From: Trematomus loennbergii
Lineage: Eukaryota; Chordata; Actinopteri; Perciformes; Nototheniidae
Assembly (NCBI GenBank): GCA_012861695.1
Contig: JAAOOA010000157.1
Coordinates: 1-64,000 of the forward strand
Direction of reading: 5' to 3'
DNA length: 64,000 nt
The notes under the pieces are model-generated. The model saw only the letters and a program-made list of their open reading frames with translations, was not told the DNA's origin and ran no database searches. Each line of letters opens with the position of its first letter. Position 1 is the stretch's first letter. Made by a program: the position numbers and the translations under genes. Shown here piece by piece: positions 22,801 to 34,668 of this stretch.

Positions 22801-25800
22801 GACGTAGTATGCTTGAAATAGTGGCTCTGAAGCAGCTTTACTCGCGATTGAGAAACACCCAGAGTCTCTGCCTCAGTGGAAATCTTGTGGATGAAGAAGG
22901 ACTAAGTTTAATCACTAAACATCCAGAGTAGTACACACATTTCACTGGCTCTTGTTGTGAGTTATTACAATCAGGTAGAAAGACACTGATTATAGTATTT
23001 CATATCTAAAGAGTATGATCATTCAGTTTAACAGAAGAAAAACAGCATTGATACACAGTCCTCTTAGTGTCTAAAGCTGTCCAGTAGAGTGATACACAGG
23101 ACCTGTGTATCTAACCTCAGCATTCACATCCAGTCTTCATGGTTTGTAACTGGAAAGAAACATGTAACTAATACCAACATTGAGTTGTGGTTAACTCACC
23201 TGTTGAATGTCATCATAGTGGGACTCAGATGTCATGGCAGCATCTTCATACAGAGGCCGTTTCTCAATCGAGGATGCTTGCTTGGTAGCACAGCCGAGCC
23301 GAGCATCTTGCTTCAGAAGCGAGCAAGAATACTTCCTGGCATTCGGAAAACAAAGTGTGGAACAGGCTAGCAAGTGTGCAGGTGTGCGTCATATGAGAGG
23401 CCCCACCTTACATCTTCCGCCACAGATTTGGGGAAATTGGTCCATGCGCAAAGCATTGTGGGGATTTTAAGGACGCGAAGTCTACCCATGTGCAGCCTCG
23501 AAATTTCCCCCAAACCAAGGACGCGGCCTCGGTAGAATTCAAGTATGCAACAGTCCTCGGCGGCACTCGATGATGTAGCATCCTTGAAATATTGGCTTGG
23601 AAGCCAATATCCTCGCGATTGAGAAAACGGCCAGAGTCTCTGCCTCAGTGGAAATCTTGTGGATGAAGAAGGACTAAGTTTAATCACTAAACATCCAGAG
23701 TAGTACACAAATGCTTCACTGCTCTTGTTGTGAGTTATTACAATCAGGTAGAAAGACACTGATTATAGTATTTCATATCTAAAGAGTATGATCATTCAGT
23801 TTAACAGAAGAAAAACAGCATTGACACACAGTCCTCTTAGTGTCTAAAGCTGTCCAGTAGAGTGATACACAGGACCTGTGTATCTAACCTCAGCATTCAC
23901 ATCCAGTCTTCATGGTTTGTAACTGGAAAGAAACATGTAACTAATACCAACATTGAGCTGTGGTTAACTCACCTGTTGAATGTCATCATAGTGGGACTCA
24001 GATGCCATGGCAGCATCTTCATACAGAGGGCCGTTTCTCAATCGCGAGTACACTTGCTTGGTAGCACAGCGAGCCGAGCATCTTGCTTCAGAAGCGAGTC
24101 AAGAATACTTCCTGGCATTCGGAAAACGAAGTGTGGAACACGCTAGCAAGTGTGCAGGTGTGCGTCATATGAGAGGCCCCCTTACATCTTCCGCCACAGA
24201 TTTGGGGAAATTGGTCCGTGCGCAAAGCATTGTGGGGATTTTAAGACCACGGAGTCTACTCATGTGCAGCCTCGATATTTCTCCAAACGGAGTACGCCGG
24301 CTCGGTAGATTTCCAAGTATGCTGGAGATTGGAACAGTACTTCGGCGGCACTCGATGACGTAGCATGCTTGAAATAGTGGCTCTGAAGCAATACTCGCGA
24401 TTGAGAAACACCCAGAGTCTCTGCCTCAGTGGAAATCTTGTGGATGAAGAAGGACTAAGTTTAATCACTAAACATCCAGAGTAGTACACATTTCACTGGC
24501 TCTTGTTGTGAGTTATTACAATCAGGTAGAAAGACACTGATTATAGTATTTCATATCTAAAGAGTATGATCATTCAGTTTAACAGAAGAAAAACAGCATT
24601 GATACACAGTCCTCTTAGTGTCTAAAGCTGTCCAGTAGAGTGATACACAGGACCTGTGTATCTAACCTCAGCATTCACATCCAGTCTTCATGGTTTGTAA
24701 CTGGAAAGAAACATGTAACTAATACCAACATTGAGTTGTGGTTAACTCACCTGTTGAATGTCATCATAGTGGGACTCAGATGCCATGGCAGCATCTTCAT
24801 ACAGAGGCCGTTTCTCAATCGCGAGTGCTTGCTTGGTAGCACAGTCTGCCGAGCATCTTGCTTCAGAAGCGAGTCAAGAATACTTCCTGGCATTCGGAAA
24901 ACGAAGTGTGGAACACGCTAGCAAGTGTGCAGGTGTGCGTCATATGAGAGGCCCCCTTACATCTTCCGCCACAGATTTGGGGAAATTGGTCCGTGCGCAA
25001 AGCATTGTGGGGATTTTAAGACCACGGAGTCTACTCATGTGCAGCCTCGATATTTCTCCAAACGGAGTACGCCGGGCTCGGTAGATTTCCAAGTATGCTG
25101 GAGATTGGAACAGTACTTCGGCGGCACTCGATGACGTAGAATCCTTGAAATATTGGCTCTGAAGCAGCTTTACTCGCGATTGAGAAACACCAGAGTCTCT
25201 GCCTCAGTGGAAATCTTGTGGATGAAGAAGGACTAAGTTTAATCACTAAACATCCAGAGTAGTACACAAATGCTTCACTTGGCTCTTGTTGTGAGTTATT
25301 ACAATCAGGTAGAAAGACACTGATTATAGTATTTCATATCTAAAGAGTATGATCATTCAGTTTAACAGAAGAAAAACAGCATTGACACACAGTCCTCTTA
25401 GTGTCTAAAGCTGTCCAGTAGAGTGATACACAGGACCTGTGTATCTAACCTCAGCATTCACATCCAGTCTTCATGGTTTGTAACTGGAAAGAAACATGTA
25501 ACTAATACCAACATTGAGCTGTGGTTAACTCACCTGTTGAATGTCATCATAGTGGGACTCAGATGTCATGGCAGCATCTTCATACAGAGGCCGTTTCTCA
25601 ATCGCGAGGATGCTTGCTTGGTAGCACAGCCGAGCCGAGCATCTTGCTTCAGAAGCGAGGCAAGAATACTTCCTGGCATTCGGAAAACGAAGTGTGGAAC
25701 ACGCTAGCAAGTGTGCAGGTGTGCGTCATATGAGAGGCCCCGCATTACATCTTCCGCCACAGATTTGGGGAAATTGGTCCATGCGCAAAGCATTGTGGGG

Positions 25801-28800
25801 ATTTAAGACGCGGAGTCTACTCATGTGCAGCCTCGATATTTCTCCAAACGGAGTACGCCGGGCTCGGTAGATTTCCAAGTATGCTGGAGATTGGAACAGT
25901 ACTTCGGCGGCACTCGATGACGTAGTATGCTTGAAATAGTGGCTCTGAAGCAGCTTTACTCGCGATTGAGAAACACCCAGAGTCTCTGCCTCAGTGGAAA
26001 TCTTGTGGATGAAGAAGGACTAAGTTTAATCACTAAACATCCAGAGTAGTACACACATTTTTCACTGCTCTTGTTGTGAGTTATTACAATCAGGTAGAAA
26101 GACACTGATTATAGTATTTCATATCTAAAGAGTATGATCATTCAGTTTAACAGAAGAAAAACAGCATTGATACACAGTCCTCTTAGTGTCTAAAGCTGTC
26201 CAGTAGAGTGATACACAGGACCTGTGTATCTAACCTCAGCATTCACATCCAGTCTTCATGGTTTGTAACTGGAAAGAAACATGTAACTAATACCAACATT
26301 GAGCTGTGGTTAACTCACCTGTTGAATGTCATCATAGTGGGACTCAGATGTCATGGCAGCATCTTCATACAGAGGCCGTTTCTCAATCGCGAGGATGCTT
26401 GCTTGGTAGCACAGCCGAGCCGAGCATCTTGCTTCAGAAGCGAGGCAAGAATACTTCCTGGCATTCGGAAAAAGAATGGAACAGGCTAGCAAGTGTGCAG
26501 GTGTGCGTCATATGAGAGGCCCCACCTTACATCTTCCGCCACAGATTTGGGGAAATTGGTCCGTGCGCAAAGCATTGTGGGGATTTTAAGACGCGAGTCT
26601 ACTCATGTGCAGCCTCGAATTTCCCAAAGGACGCGGCTCGGTAGAATTCCAAGTATGCAACAGTACTTCGGCGGCACTCGATGACGTAGCATGCTTGAAA
26701 TAGTGGCTTGAAGCATACTCGCGATTGAGAAACCCAGAGTCTCTGCCTCAGTGGAAATCTTGTGGATGAAGAAGGACTAAGTTTAATCACTAAACATCCA
26801 GAGTAGTACACAAATGCTTCACTGCTCTTGTTGTGAGTTATTACAATCAGGTAGAAAGACACTGATTATAGTATTTCATATCTAAAGAGTATGATCATTC
26901 AGTTTAACAGAAGAAAAACAGCATTGACACACAGTCCTCTTAGTGTCTAAAGCTGTCCAGTAGAGTGATACACAGGACCTGTGTATCTAACCTCAGCATT
27001 CACATCCAGTCTTCATGGTTTATAACTGGAAAGAAACATGTAACTAATACCAACATTGAGTTGTGGTTAACTCACCTGTTGAATGTCATCATAGTGGGAC
27101 TCAGATGTCATGGCAGCATCTTCATACAGAGGCCGTTTCTCAATCGCGAGGACTTGCTTGGTAGCACAGTCGAGCCGAGCATCTTGCTTCAGAAGCGAGC
27201 AAGAATACTTCCTGGCATTCGGAAAACGAAGTGTGGAACACGCTAGCAAGTGTGCAGGTGTGCGTCATATGAGAGGCCCCGCTTACATCTTCCGCCACAG
27301 ATTTGGGGAAATTGGTCCGTGCGCAAAGCATTGTGGGGATTTTAAGGACGCGAAGTCTACCATGTGCAGCCTCGAATTTCCCAAACAGGACGCGGCTCGG
27401 TAGATTCCAAGTATGCAGATTGGAACAGTACTTCGGCGGCACTCGATGACGTAGAATCCTTGAAATATTGGCTCTGAAGCATACTCGCGATTGAAAACAC
27501 CCAGAGTCTCTGCCTCAGTGGAAATCTTGTGGATGAAGAAGGACTAAGTTTAATCACTAAACATCCAGAGTAGTACACAAATGCTTCACTTGCTCTTGTT
27601 GTGAGTTATTACAATCAGGTAGAAAGACACTGATTATAGTATTTCATATCTAAAGAGTATGATCATTCAGTTTAACAGAAGAAAAACAGCATTACACAGT
27701 CCTCTTAGTGTCTAAAGCTGTCCAGTAGAGTGATACACAGGACCTGTGTATCTAACCTCAGCATTCACATCCAGTCTTCATGGTTTTATAACTGGAAAGA
27801 AACATGTAACTAATACCAACATTGAGTTGTGGTTAACTCACCTGTTGAATGTCATCATAGTGGGACTCAGATGCCATGGCAGCATCTTCATACAGAGGGT
27901 GTTTCTCAATCGCGAGGATGCTTGCTTGGTAGCACATGTCTGCCGAGCATCTTGCTTCAGAAGCGAGTCAAGAATACTTCCTGGCATTCGGAAAACGAAT
28001 GGAACACGCTAGCAAGTGTGCAGGTGTGCGTCATATGAGAGGCCCCGCTTACATCTTCCGCCACAGATTTGGGGAAATTGGTCCGTGCGCAAAGCATTGT
28101 GGGGATTTTAAGACGCGAGTCTACCATGTGCAGCCTCGAATTTCCCAAACCAAGGACGCGGCTCGGTAGAATTCCAAGTATGGCAACAGTACTTCGGCGG
28201 CACTCGATGACGTAGCATCCTTGAAATATTGGCTTGGAAGCCATATCCTCGCGATTGAGAAACCCAGAGTCTCTGCCTCAGTGGAAATCTTGTGGATGAA
28301 GAAGGACTAAGTTTAATCACTAAACATCCAGAGTAGTACACAAATGCTTCACTGCTCTTGTTGTGAGTTATTACAATCAGGTAGAAAGACACTGATTATA
28401 GTATTTCATATCTAAAGAGTATGATCATTCAGTTTAACAGAAGAAAAACAGCATTGACACACAGTCCTCTTAGTGTCTAAAGCTGTCCAGTAGAGTGATA
28501 CACAGGACCTGTGTATCTAACCTCAGCATTCACATCCAGTCTTCATGGTTTATAACTGGAAAGAAACATGTAACTAATACCAACATTGAGTTGTGGTTAA
28601 CTCACCTGTTGAATGTCATCATAGTGGGACTCAGATGCCATGGCAGCATCTTCATACAGAGGTGTTTCTCAATCGCGAGTACACTTGCTTGGTAGCACAT
28701 GTCTGCCGAGCATCTTGCTTCAGAAGCGAGTCAAGAATACTTCCTGGCATTCGGAAAACGAAGTGTGGAACACGCTAGCAAGTGTGCAGGTGTGCGTCAT

Positions 28801-31058
28801 ATGAGAGGCCCCGCTTACATCTTCCGCCACAGATTTGGGGAAATTGGTCCGTGCGCAAAGCATTGTGGGGATTTTAAGACGCGAGTCTACCATGTGCAGC
28901 CTCGATTTCTCCAAACGGAGACGCGGCTCGGTAGATTCCAAGTATGCTGGAGATTGGAACAGTACTTCGGCGGCACTCGATGACGTAGCATGCTTGAAAT
29001 AGTGGCTCTGAAGCATACTCGCGATTGAGAAACACCCAGAGTCTCTGCCTCAGTGGAAATCTTGTGGATGAAGAAGGACTAAGTTTAATCACTAAACATC
29101 CAGAGTAGTACACAAATGCTTCACTGGCTCTTGTTGTGAGTTATTACAATCAGGTAGAAAGACACTGATTATAGTATTTCATATCTAAAGAGTATGATCA
29201 TTCAGTTTAACAGAAGAAAAACAGCATTGACACACAGTCCTCTTAGTGTCTAAAGCTGTCCAGTAGAGTGATACACAGGACCTGTGTATCTAACCTCAGC
29301 ATTCACATCCAGTCTTCATGGTTTGTAACTGGAAAGAAACATGTAACTAATACCAACATTGAGTTGTGGTTAACTCACCTGTTGAATGTCATCATAGTGG
29401 GACTCAGATGCCATGGCAGCATCTTCATACAGAGGCCGTTTCTCAATCGCGAGGTGCTTGCTTGGTAGCACAGTCTGCCGAGCATCTTGCTTCAGAAGCG
29501 AGTCAAGAATACTTCCTGGCATTCGGAAAACAAGAATGGAACAGGCTAGCAAGTGTGCAGGTGTGCGTCATATGAGAGGCCCCACCTTACATCTTCCGCC
29601 ACAGATTTGGGGAAATTGGTCCGTGCGCAAAGCATTGTGGGGATTTTAAGGACGCGAGTCTACCATGTGCAGCCTCGAAATTTCCCCAACCAAGGACGCG
29701 GCCTCGGTAGAATTCCAAGTATGCAACAGTCCTTCGGCGGCACTCGATGACGTAGCATCCTTGAAATATTGGCTTGAAGCATATCCTCGCGATTGAGAAA
29801 CGGCCAGAGTCTCTGCCTCAGTGGAAATCTTGTGGATGAAGAAGGACTAAGTTTAATCACTAAACATCCAGAGTAGTACACAAATGCTTCACTTGCTCTT
29901 GTTGTGAGTTATTACAATCAGGTAGAAAGACACTGATTATAGTATTTCATATCTAAAGAGTATGATCATTCAGTTTAACAGAAGAAAAACAGCATTGACA
30001 CACAGTCCTCTTAGTGTCTAAAGCTGTCCAGTAGAGTGATACACAGGACCTGTGTATCTAACCTCAGCATTCACATCCAGTCTTCATGGTTTGTAACTGG
30101 AAAGAAACATGTAACTAATACCAACATTGAGCTGTGGTTAACTCACCTGTTGAATGTCATCATAGTGGGACTCAGATGCCATGGCAGCATCTTCATACAG
30201 AGGTGTTTCTCAATCGCGAGGACTTGCTTGGTAGCACAGCCGAGCCGAGCATCTTGCTTCAGAAGCGAGTCAAGAATACTTCCTGGCATTCGGAAAACGA
30301 AGTGTGGAACAGGCTAGCAAGTGTGCAGGTGTGCGTCATATGAGAGGCCCCGCATTACATCTTCCGCCACAGATTTGGGGAAATTGGTCCATGCGCAAAG
30401 CATTGTGGGGATTTTAAGACGCGAGTCTACTCATGTGCAGCCTCGATATTTCTCCAAACGGAGTACGCCGGCCTCGGTAGAATTCCAAGTATGCAACAGT
30501 CCTTCGGCGGCACTCGATGACGTAGCATCCTTGAAATATTGGCTTGGAAGCCAATATCCTCGCGATTGAGAAACGGCCAGAGTCTCTGCCTCAGTGGAAA
30601 TCTTGTGGATGAAGAAGGACTAAGTTTAATCACTAAACATCCAGAGTAGTACACAAATGCTTCACTTGCTCTTGTTGTGAGTTATTACAATCAGGTAGAA
30701 AGACACTGATTATAGTATTTCATATCTAAAGAGTATGATCATTCAGTTTAACAGAAGAAAAACAGCATTGACACAGTCCTCTTAGTGTCTAAAGCTGTCC
30801 AGTAGAGTGATACACAGGACCTGTGTATCTAACCTCAGCATTCACATCCAGTCTTCATGGTTTATAACTGGAAAGAAACATGTAACTAATACCAACATTG
30901 AGTTGTGGTTAACTCACCTGTTGAATGTCATCATAGTGGGACTCAGATGCCATGGCAGCTTCTTCATGCAGAGTCTCTGCCTCAGTGGAAATCTTGTGGA
31001 TGAAGAAGGACCAAGTTTAATCACTAAACATCCAGAGTAGTACACAAATGCTTTACTT
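19829..31058 (-). repeat. Tandem array of 15 units carrying a SET-gene exon, 14 with a MITE inside
   Basis: Units begin at GCTCTTGTTGTGAGTTATT or its one-base variants. Starts are 19829, 20605, 21388, 22164, 22948, 23721, 24499, 25282, 26067, 26824, 27592, 28354, 29127, 29895 and 30668. Unit length is 757-785 bp, and the last is 391 bp. The host part of each unit is nearly identical between copies. On the minus strand each unit holds the 75-nt exon 4 of the SET gene at 30918-32091, with acceptor CATCCACAAG and donor GTGAGT. Further along the unit is a TTTCTTTCCAG acceptor-like site. In units 1-14 the exon is interrupted by a MITE of about 380 bp; unit 15, nearest the gene, is not. Short frames repeated across the array are shadows of the unit, not genes. 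Confidence 0.95.
20137..20515. mobile_element. Representative MITE of the array (unit 1), TSD CAGAG
   Basis: The ends GCCGTTTCTCAATCG and CGATTGAGAAACGGC are inverted repeats, flanked by CAGAG at 20132-20136 and 20516-20520. The terminal similarity extends inward through CGCGAGGAT. There is no transposase. The same insertion occurs in units 1-14 at the identical site, so it entered once before amplification. A 5-bp TSD is unusual; among superfamilies I recall, Transib uses 5 bp, but these termini do not start CAC. The family is unassigned. Confidence 0.85.
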
Positions 31059-32091
31059 GCCTGTTGTTGTGAGTTAACACACAATATCCACCTCATAGTT
31101 CAATAACAGGTCATCAAGTCAATGGCCATCATTTAAAATCATCTTTTGTATTAATAGCATTTTGTATAGAACTGTTGAAATTTCAATTTTCCATGTGACT
31201 AACATATTGGACATGGCAGAGCTAAGTTTGTTGTGAACATAGTGTTAAATGATAGATTTACATAGCAGAGTGTTGATACAAGACACCATTCGTAAATACC
31301 TTGCATCTCCATGGCCAATCAGAATCACTGTAGTCATAAGCTATCTCTTCTCCAGGACTGATGTCTTTGAGTGCAAAAAGACAAAGATGGGGCTTTCCAT
31401 CCACTTTGTTCAATTTCATTTTGCAGTTCGGGTTCACATGGTCATCGTTGACAAGTCTCCCTAGGGAGTTGTCCTCTTTGGCAGCATCAACACTGATTGG
31501 GCAAGGACACAATTCTGATTACAAACTAACAGTATTACAACCACAGCAAACTAGCATTAGATAAAATACATATAGACAAAAAAAGGCTCAAAATGTACAC
31601 TGTATGCCCAACTTAACATCAAGATAGCAGCGTTTGTATGTCTGGGTAACTACACATTTAGAAATAACATTACAATATTTACTTACCATAACTCTTGTCC
31701 ATTTATACGAAAGTCAAACATGAAAACCTTAAGTGCACAATGGTATACTTGTTGCTGGTGTTCACGTTCAGATTTAGTTATGACTTCCCCTCTATATTCA
31801 ATTAGGAAGTCTCCGTTTTGAAAGGGTCGGCAGCTGAACACTCCTCGACCTAACAAAGATCAGAGGATGGGTCAGGAGAAGTGATGAGGTTAAACAACAA
31901 TACACATTTGTCATGCTAATGACAAGAATAGTAAGCAAATACTTTTGTCACTCACCTTTGAAGGAATTTATGAACTTCACATCAAATCCATCCTTGTCTT
32001 TGCACAAGGATGTAAAATGTGCAGCCTCTTCTCTAGGTTTAATCTTTGCTCTCCGGGGTCTTGCTGATGCCATATCCAGCAAAGGGTTCAT
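30918..32091 (-). CDS. SET-domain lysine methyltransferase-like gene (KMT5A-like), exons 1-4
   Basis: The four exons splice in frame. Exon 1 (32091-31956) starts with ATG and reads MNPLLDMASARPRRAKIKPR. Exon 2 (31849-31687) contains GRGVFSCRPF and FLIEYRGEVI, the SAM-binding start of SET. Exon 3 (31492-31300) contains SLGRLVNDDHVNPNCKMK, GKPHLCLFALKDISPGEE and YDYSDSDWPWR. Exon 4 (30992-30918) reads ISTEAETLHEEAAMASESHY then DDIQQ. Donors are GTGAG, GTAAGT, GTATTT and GTGAGT. The phases 1, 2, 0, 0 are consistent. The product should methylate lysines if active. However, the NHxCxPN element of canonical SET domains reads NDDHVNPN, so the His is replaced. From memory, teleosts have many such short KMT5A-like genes associated with transposon-like domains. 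Exon 4 is the one multiplied in the array. A canonical stop for this model is not reached in exon 4. Confidence 0.75.
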
Positions 32092-32574
32092 TTTCACTGT
32101 TGGTGAGAAAACAGACCCTTTGATTATCTACGCAAGCCATGCCACTGAAACAGCTCAATATGTGTAACAATGGCTGCTAAGTCAGTGCATTTGGCATCTA
32201 TAAACAAAATAAACTGTTCAGCTTCATGTTTTCACTGGATGCTTCCCTCACAATCTCAACCACAGTGTTAACGCTGTTATGTATAGGTTATTGTATGGGT
32301 TTAAATGTACTTTACACTCAGATGCAGAAACAGATGACTAACTAACAGGCTGCTTCCAGCAGCTAACAGCTTGAAAAGTGCAGACAAATGTAAGACATGG
32401 AAAGCTGTGATTATAAGACGGCAATAACATAGGTAACAGTCAGCAATCACGCTAAATATCTGAGATATTTCATCAACTTAATCAGAGCATAGTTCACTGT
32501 TTACGCAGCAACGGGCTAACAGCTATGTCTGTGAAGCATGCTACTTTTACAATGTTTTACTCACATGGAATTGG

Positions 32575-33330
32575 AACTTACCAGGATGAATTACTCTCAT
32601 CAATATTATCTACAAATGCTTGCTCAATAAATGTATGGAAAAAACTGCCTTAAATAACATTATTTTGAATAAAAAACTCAAATGTAGGCCTACTGACTAG
32701 ATGAATGCTGACACGTGTCCCCAATTAAGCTAGCATTAGCCGTAGCTGCTAACGTTTTAGCCTAAAACGTGTCTCTAATTCCAGTGTTTCCCCTACCATT
32801 GTCTTGGAGGGGCGCTGCGCCCCGCCTGAAATTCAAGGTGTTTAAAAAAAAATTGCAACTAATCTATAGCCTATCTACTGTCACTTTTCACATTGAACAT
32901 GTGCTCTTTTATTAAATAAACTACATGCTTTCATTTTAAGTTGTGAGTTTAGTGTTTTTGACCCTAAGAAACAATGATGCATTAATCAATAACAATAATC
33001 CACAGCTCCTCTCTCTGCTCCAGAGGATTTAAAAAAATATATCCTAATGCCACCCCCCCCCCCCCCAAAGCAGTAAACCTAGGGGAAACACTGAATTCCA
33101 TACAGTTTCAACAAGCTTCCAATATAAAAACATTGAGAAGCCTCGAAACAAGAATGAAAACATAACATATTAGCTGTGTCATTTAAGTTTTTACACCAGT
33201 CCTACCTTGAACTTCTCCTCACGTCTGGCGAATGAAATGCGAATATGCCCTGACTGTCACCGCAGTCCGGGGAGTCCCTCCCCCTTGTGAATTTCCACGG
33301 ACTGCTGATTCCCAAACGTCAAGATATTAT
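32575..33330 (-). promoter_or_regulatory. Possible 5' UTR exons and promoter of the SET gene
   Basis: Two donor sites on the minus strand precede the coding start: TCATCCTG/GTAAGTT ending at 32582 and GTTCAAG/GTAGGAC ending at 33206. The latter follows a CpG-containing stretch (about 33210-33330) that could hold the promoter. Their link to the gene is inferred from strand and order only. Confidence 0.3.
32782..33093. mobile_element. hAT-like MITE, termini CAGTGTTTCCCC
   Basis: The ends CAGTGTTTCCCCTACC and TAGGGGAAACACTG are inverted repeats. The flanks share AATTC but not a clean 8-bp duplication. It lies in the presumed 5' intron of the SET gene. Confidence 0.6.
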
Positions 33331-33599
33331 TAAGGGCAAATGTATACATTCACGATTGGATGCATGTAAACAAAGATAAAGTTACCTTATTAAAAGTAAA
33401 TTATAATTTATTGTAACATTTAGCTGAGCTCCATGTAATCCGGATACTCTGCCTATTTTTCGGACATATGATGATGCCTGCTCGGCCCGGGCCCGGACAC
33501 AGAAATAATTTGCGTGGTTACCCGCTGGGGTATTGCGAACTAAAAAGTTGCCTGGCTGGTGCATGGGCTGGAGCTGCGAACCAAAACGTGAGAGGGTTA

Positions 33600-33930
33600 C
33601 GTTGCAGGCTGTGGAAAGATTAACCTGAACTATATAGCGAGTACGGAGAAAACAATACAGTTGCTACATAAGCAGTAGAGCTGAGAACGCAGTGATTAAA
33701 ACACAACCCCACATATTAATGTACATAGCCTATGTAGTAATGTTACGTAACATTAACCAGTACCCGTACATTTTCCACCACATTTTAGCTGACTATCCGT
33801 TACTATCATTGACCGTCATAACAGCGGCACAAGCCATTCTTCTGTTGTGTTTTATACAATAATGACATAATATAGTATTAAACAAAAGCCTGATAATTAA
33901 ATGTCTAAACTGCAATGAAATGTAGGTAGT
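33600..33930. other. No feature recognised
   Basis: No supported features. Confidence 0.35.
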
Positions 33931-33936
33931 ATTAGA

Positions 33937-34028
33937 CATAATATAATAAAATAATAATAATATAATAATAATAATAATAATATAATAATATAATATTATT
34001 ATTATTATTATCATTATTATTATTATTA
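33937..34028. repeat. (AAT)n/(ATT)n tract with a palindromic switch
   Basis: ATA/TAA trinucleotides run to about 33996, then switch to ATT trinucleotides, forming a self-complementary A/T-only hairpin. Confidence 0.85.
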
Positions 34029-34368
34029 CACACACAGCATTTTTCACAGAAACATGAATTGTCAGGACCATCCGGCAGTCAGCCAATCAGAGCTCCTTCT
34101 GTGTGAATATTCATGAGCGGGTGCAATACCCAAAACCAGCTGTATGAGCGCTGTTCTGACACACAGAAAATACACAATTTCTGGGTTTTGTGTATAAAAA
34201 GGTCTTTTTTTTTTTTTGGGTATTTAAGCTTTCTACACCTATAGAAACACTTCTACGCTTTTAGAATTTGTATTTATTAGCAGGACACCGACCCTGTCCT
34301 GTTAATACAAAATGTCTGGCTAATGTCGGTGTGTATTCATACCAAAAGTCCTCTTAATTAACAAAGGT

Positions 34369-34440
<72 letters not shown>

Positions 34441-34443
34441 CAC
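34369..34443. repeat. (CA)n microsatellite
   Basis: CA repeat with one ACCACA interruption. Confidence 0.95.
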
Positions 34444-34444
34444 C

Positions 34445-34668
34445 AAGAGAAGAGAGAGGGCGATCAAGAGAAGTGAGAGAGGGTGATAGAAGAGTGAGAG
34501 GGTGATCAAGAGAAGAGAGAGGGCGATCAAGAGAAAAGAGAGAGGGCGAGCAAGAGAGAGGGTGATCAAGAGAAGAGAGAGAGGGCAATCAAGAGGAGAG
34601 AGAGAGGGCGATCAAGAGAAGAGAGAGAGGGTGATAGAAGAGTGAGAGGGTGATCAAGAGAAGAGAGA
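34445..34668. repeat. Minisatellite, unit about GATCAAGAGAAGAGAGAGAG, left part
   Basis: Imperfect 20-30 bp units of GGGCGATCAAGAGAAGAGAG. The same array resumes at about 35712-35877 on the other side of an insertion. Confidence 0.9.

Noticed and set aside
19970..31040. Conserved short plus-strand frame starting MIHRTCVSNLSIHIQ, repeated about 15 times
   Set aside because: It is antisense to the SET-gene exon and intron and is repeated only because the unit is repeated. It has no splice or start context of its own.
19829..31058. CRISPR-like or bacterial repeat array
   Set aside because: Units are about 770 bp, without short repeats and unique spacers, in an obviously eukaryotic context.
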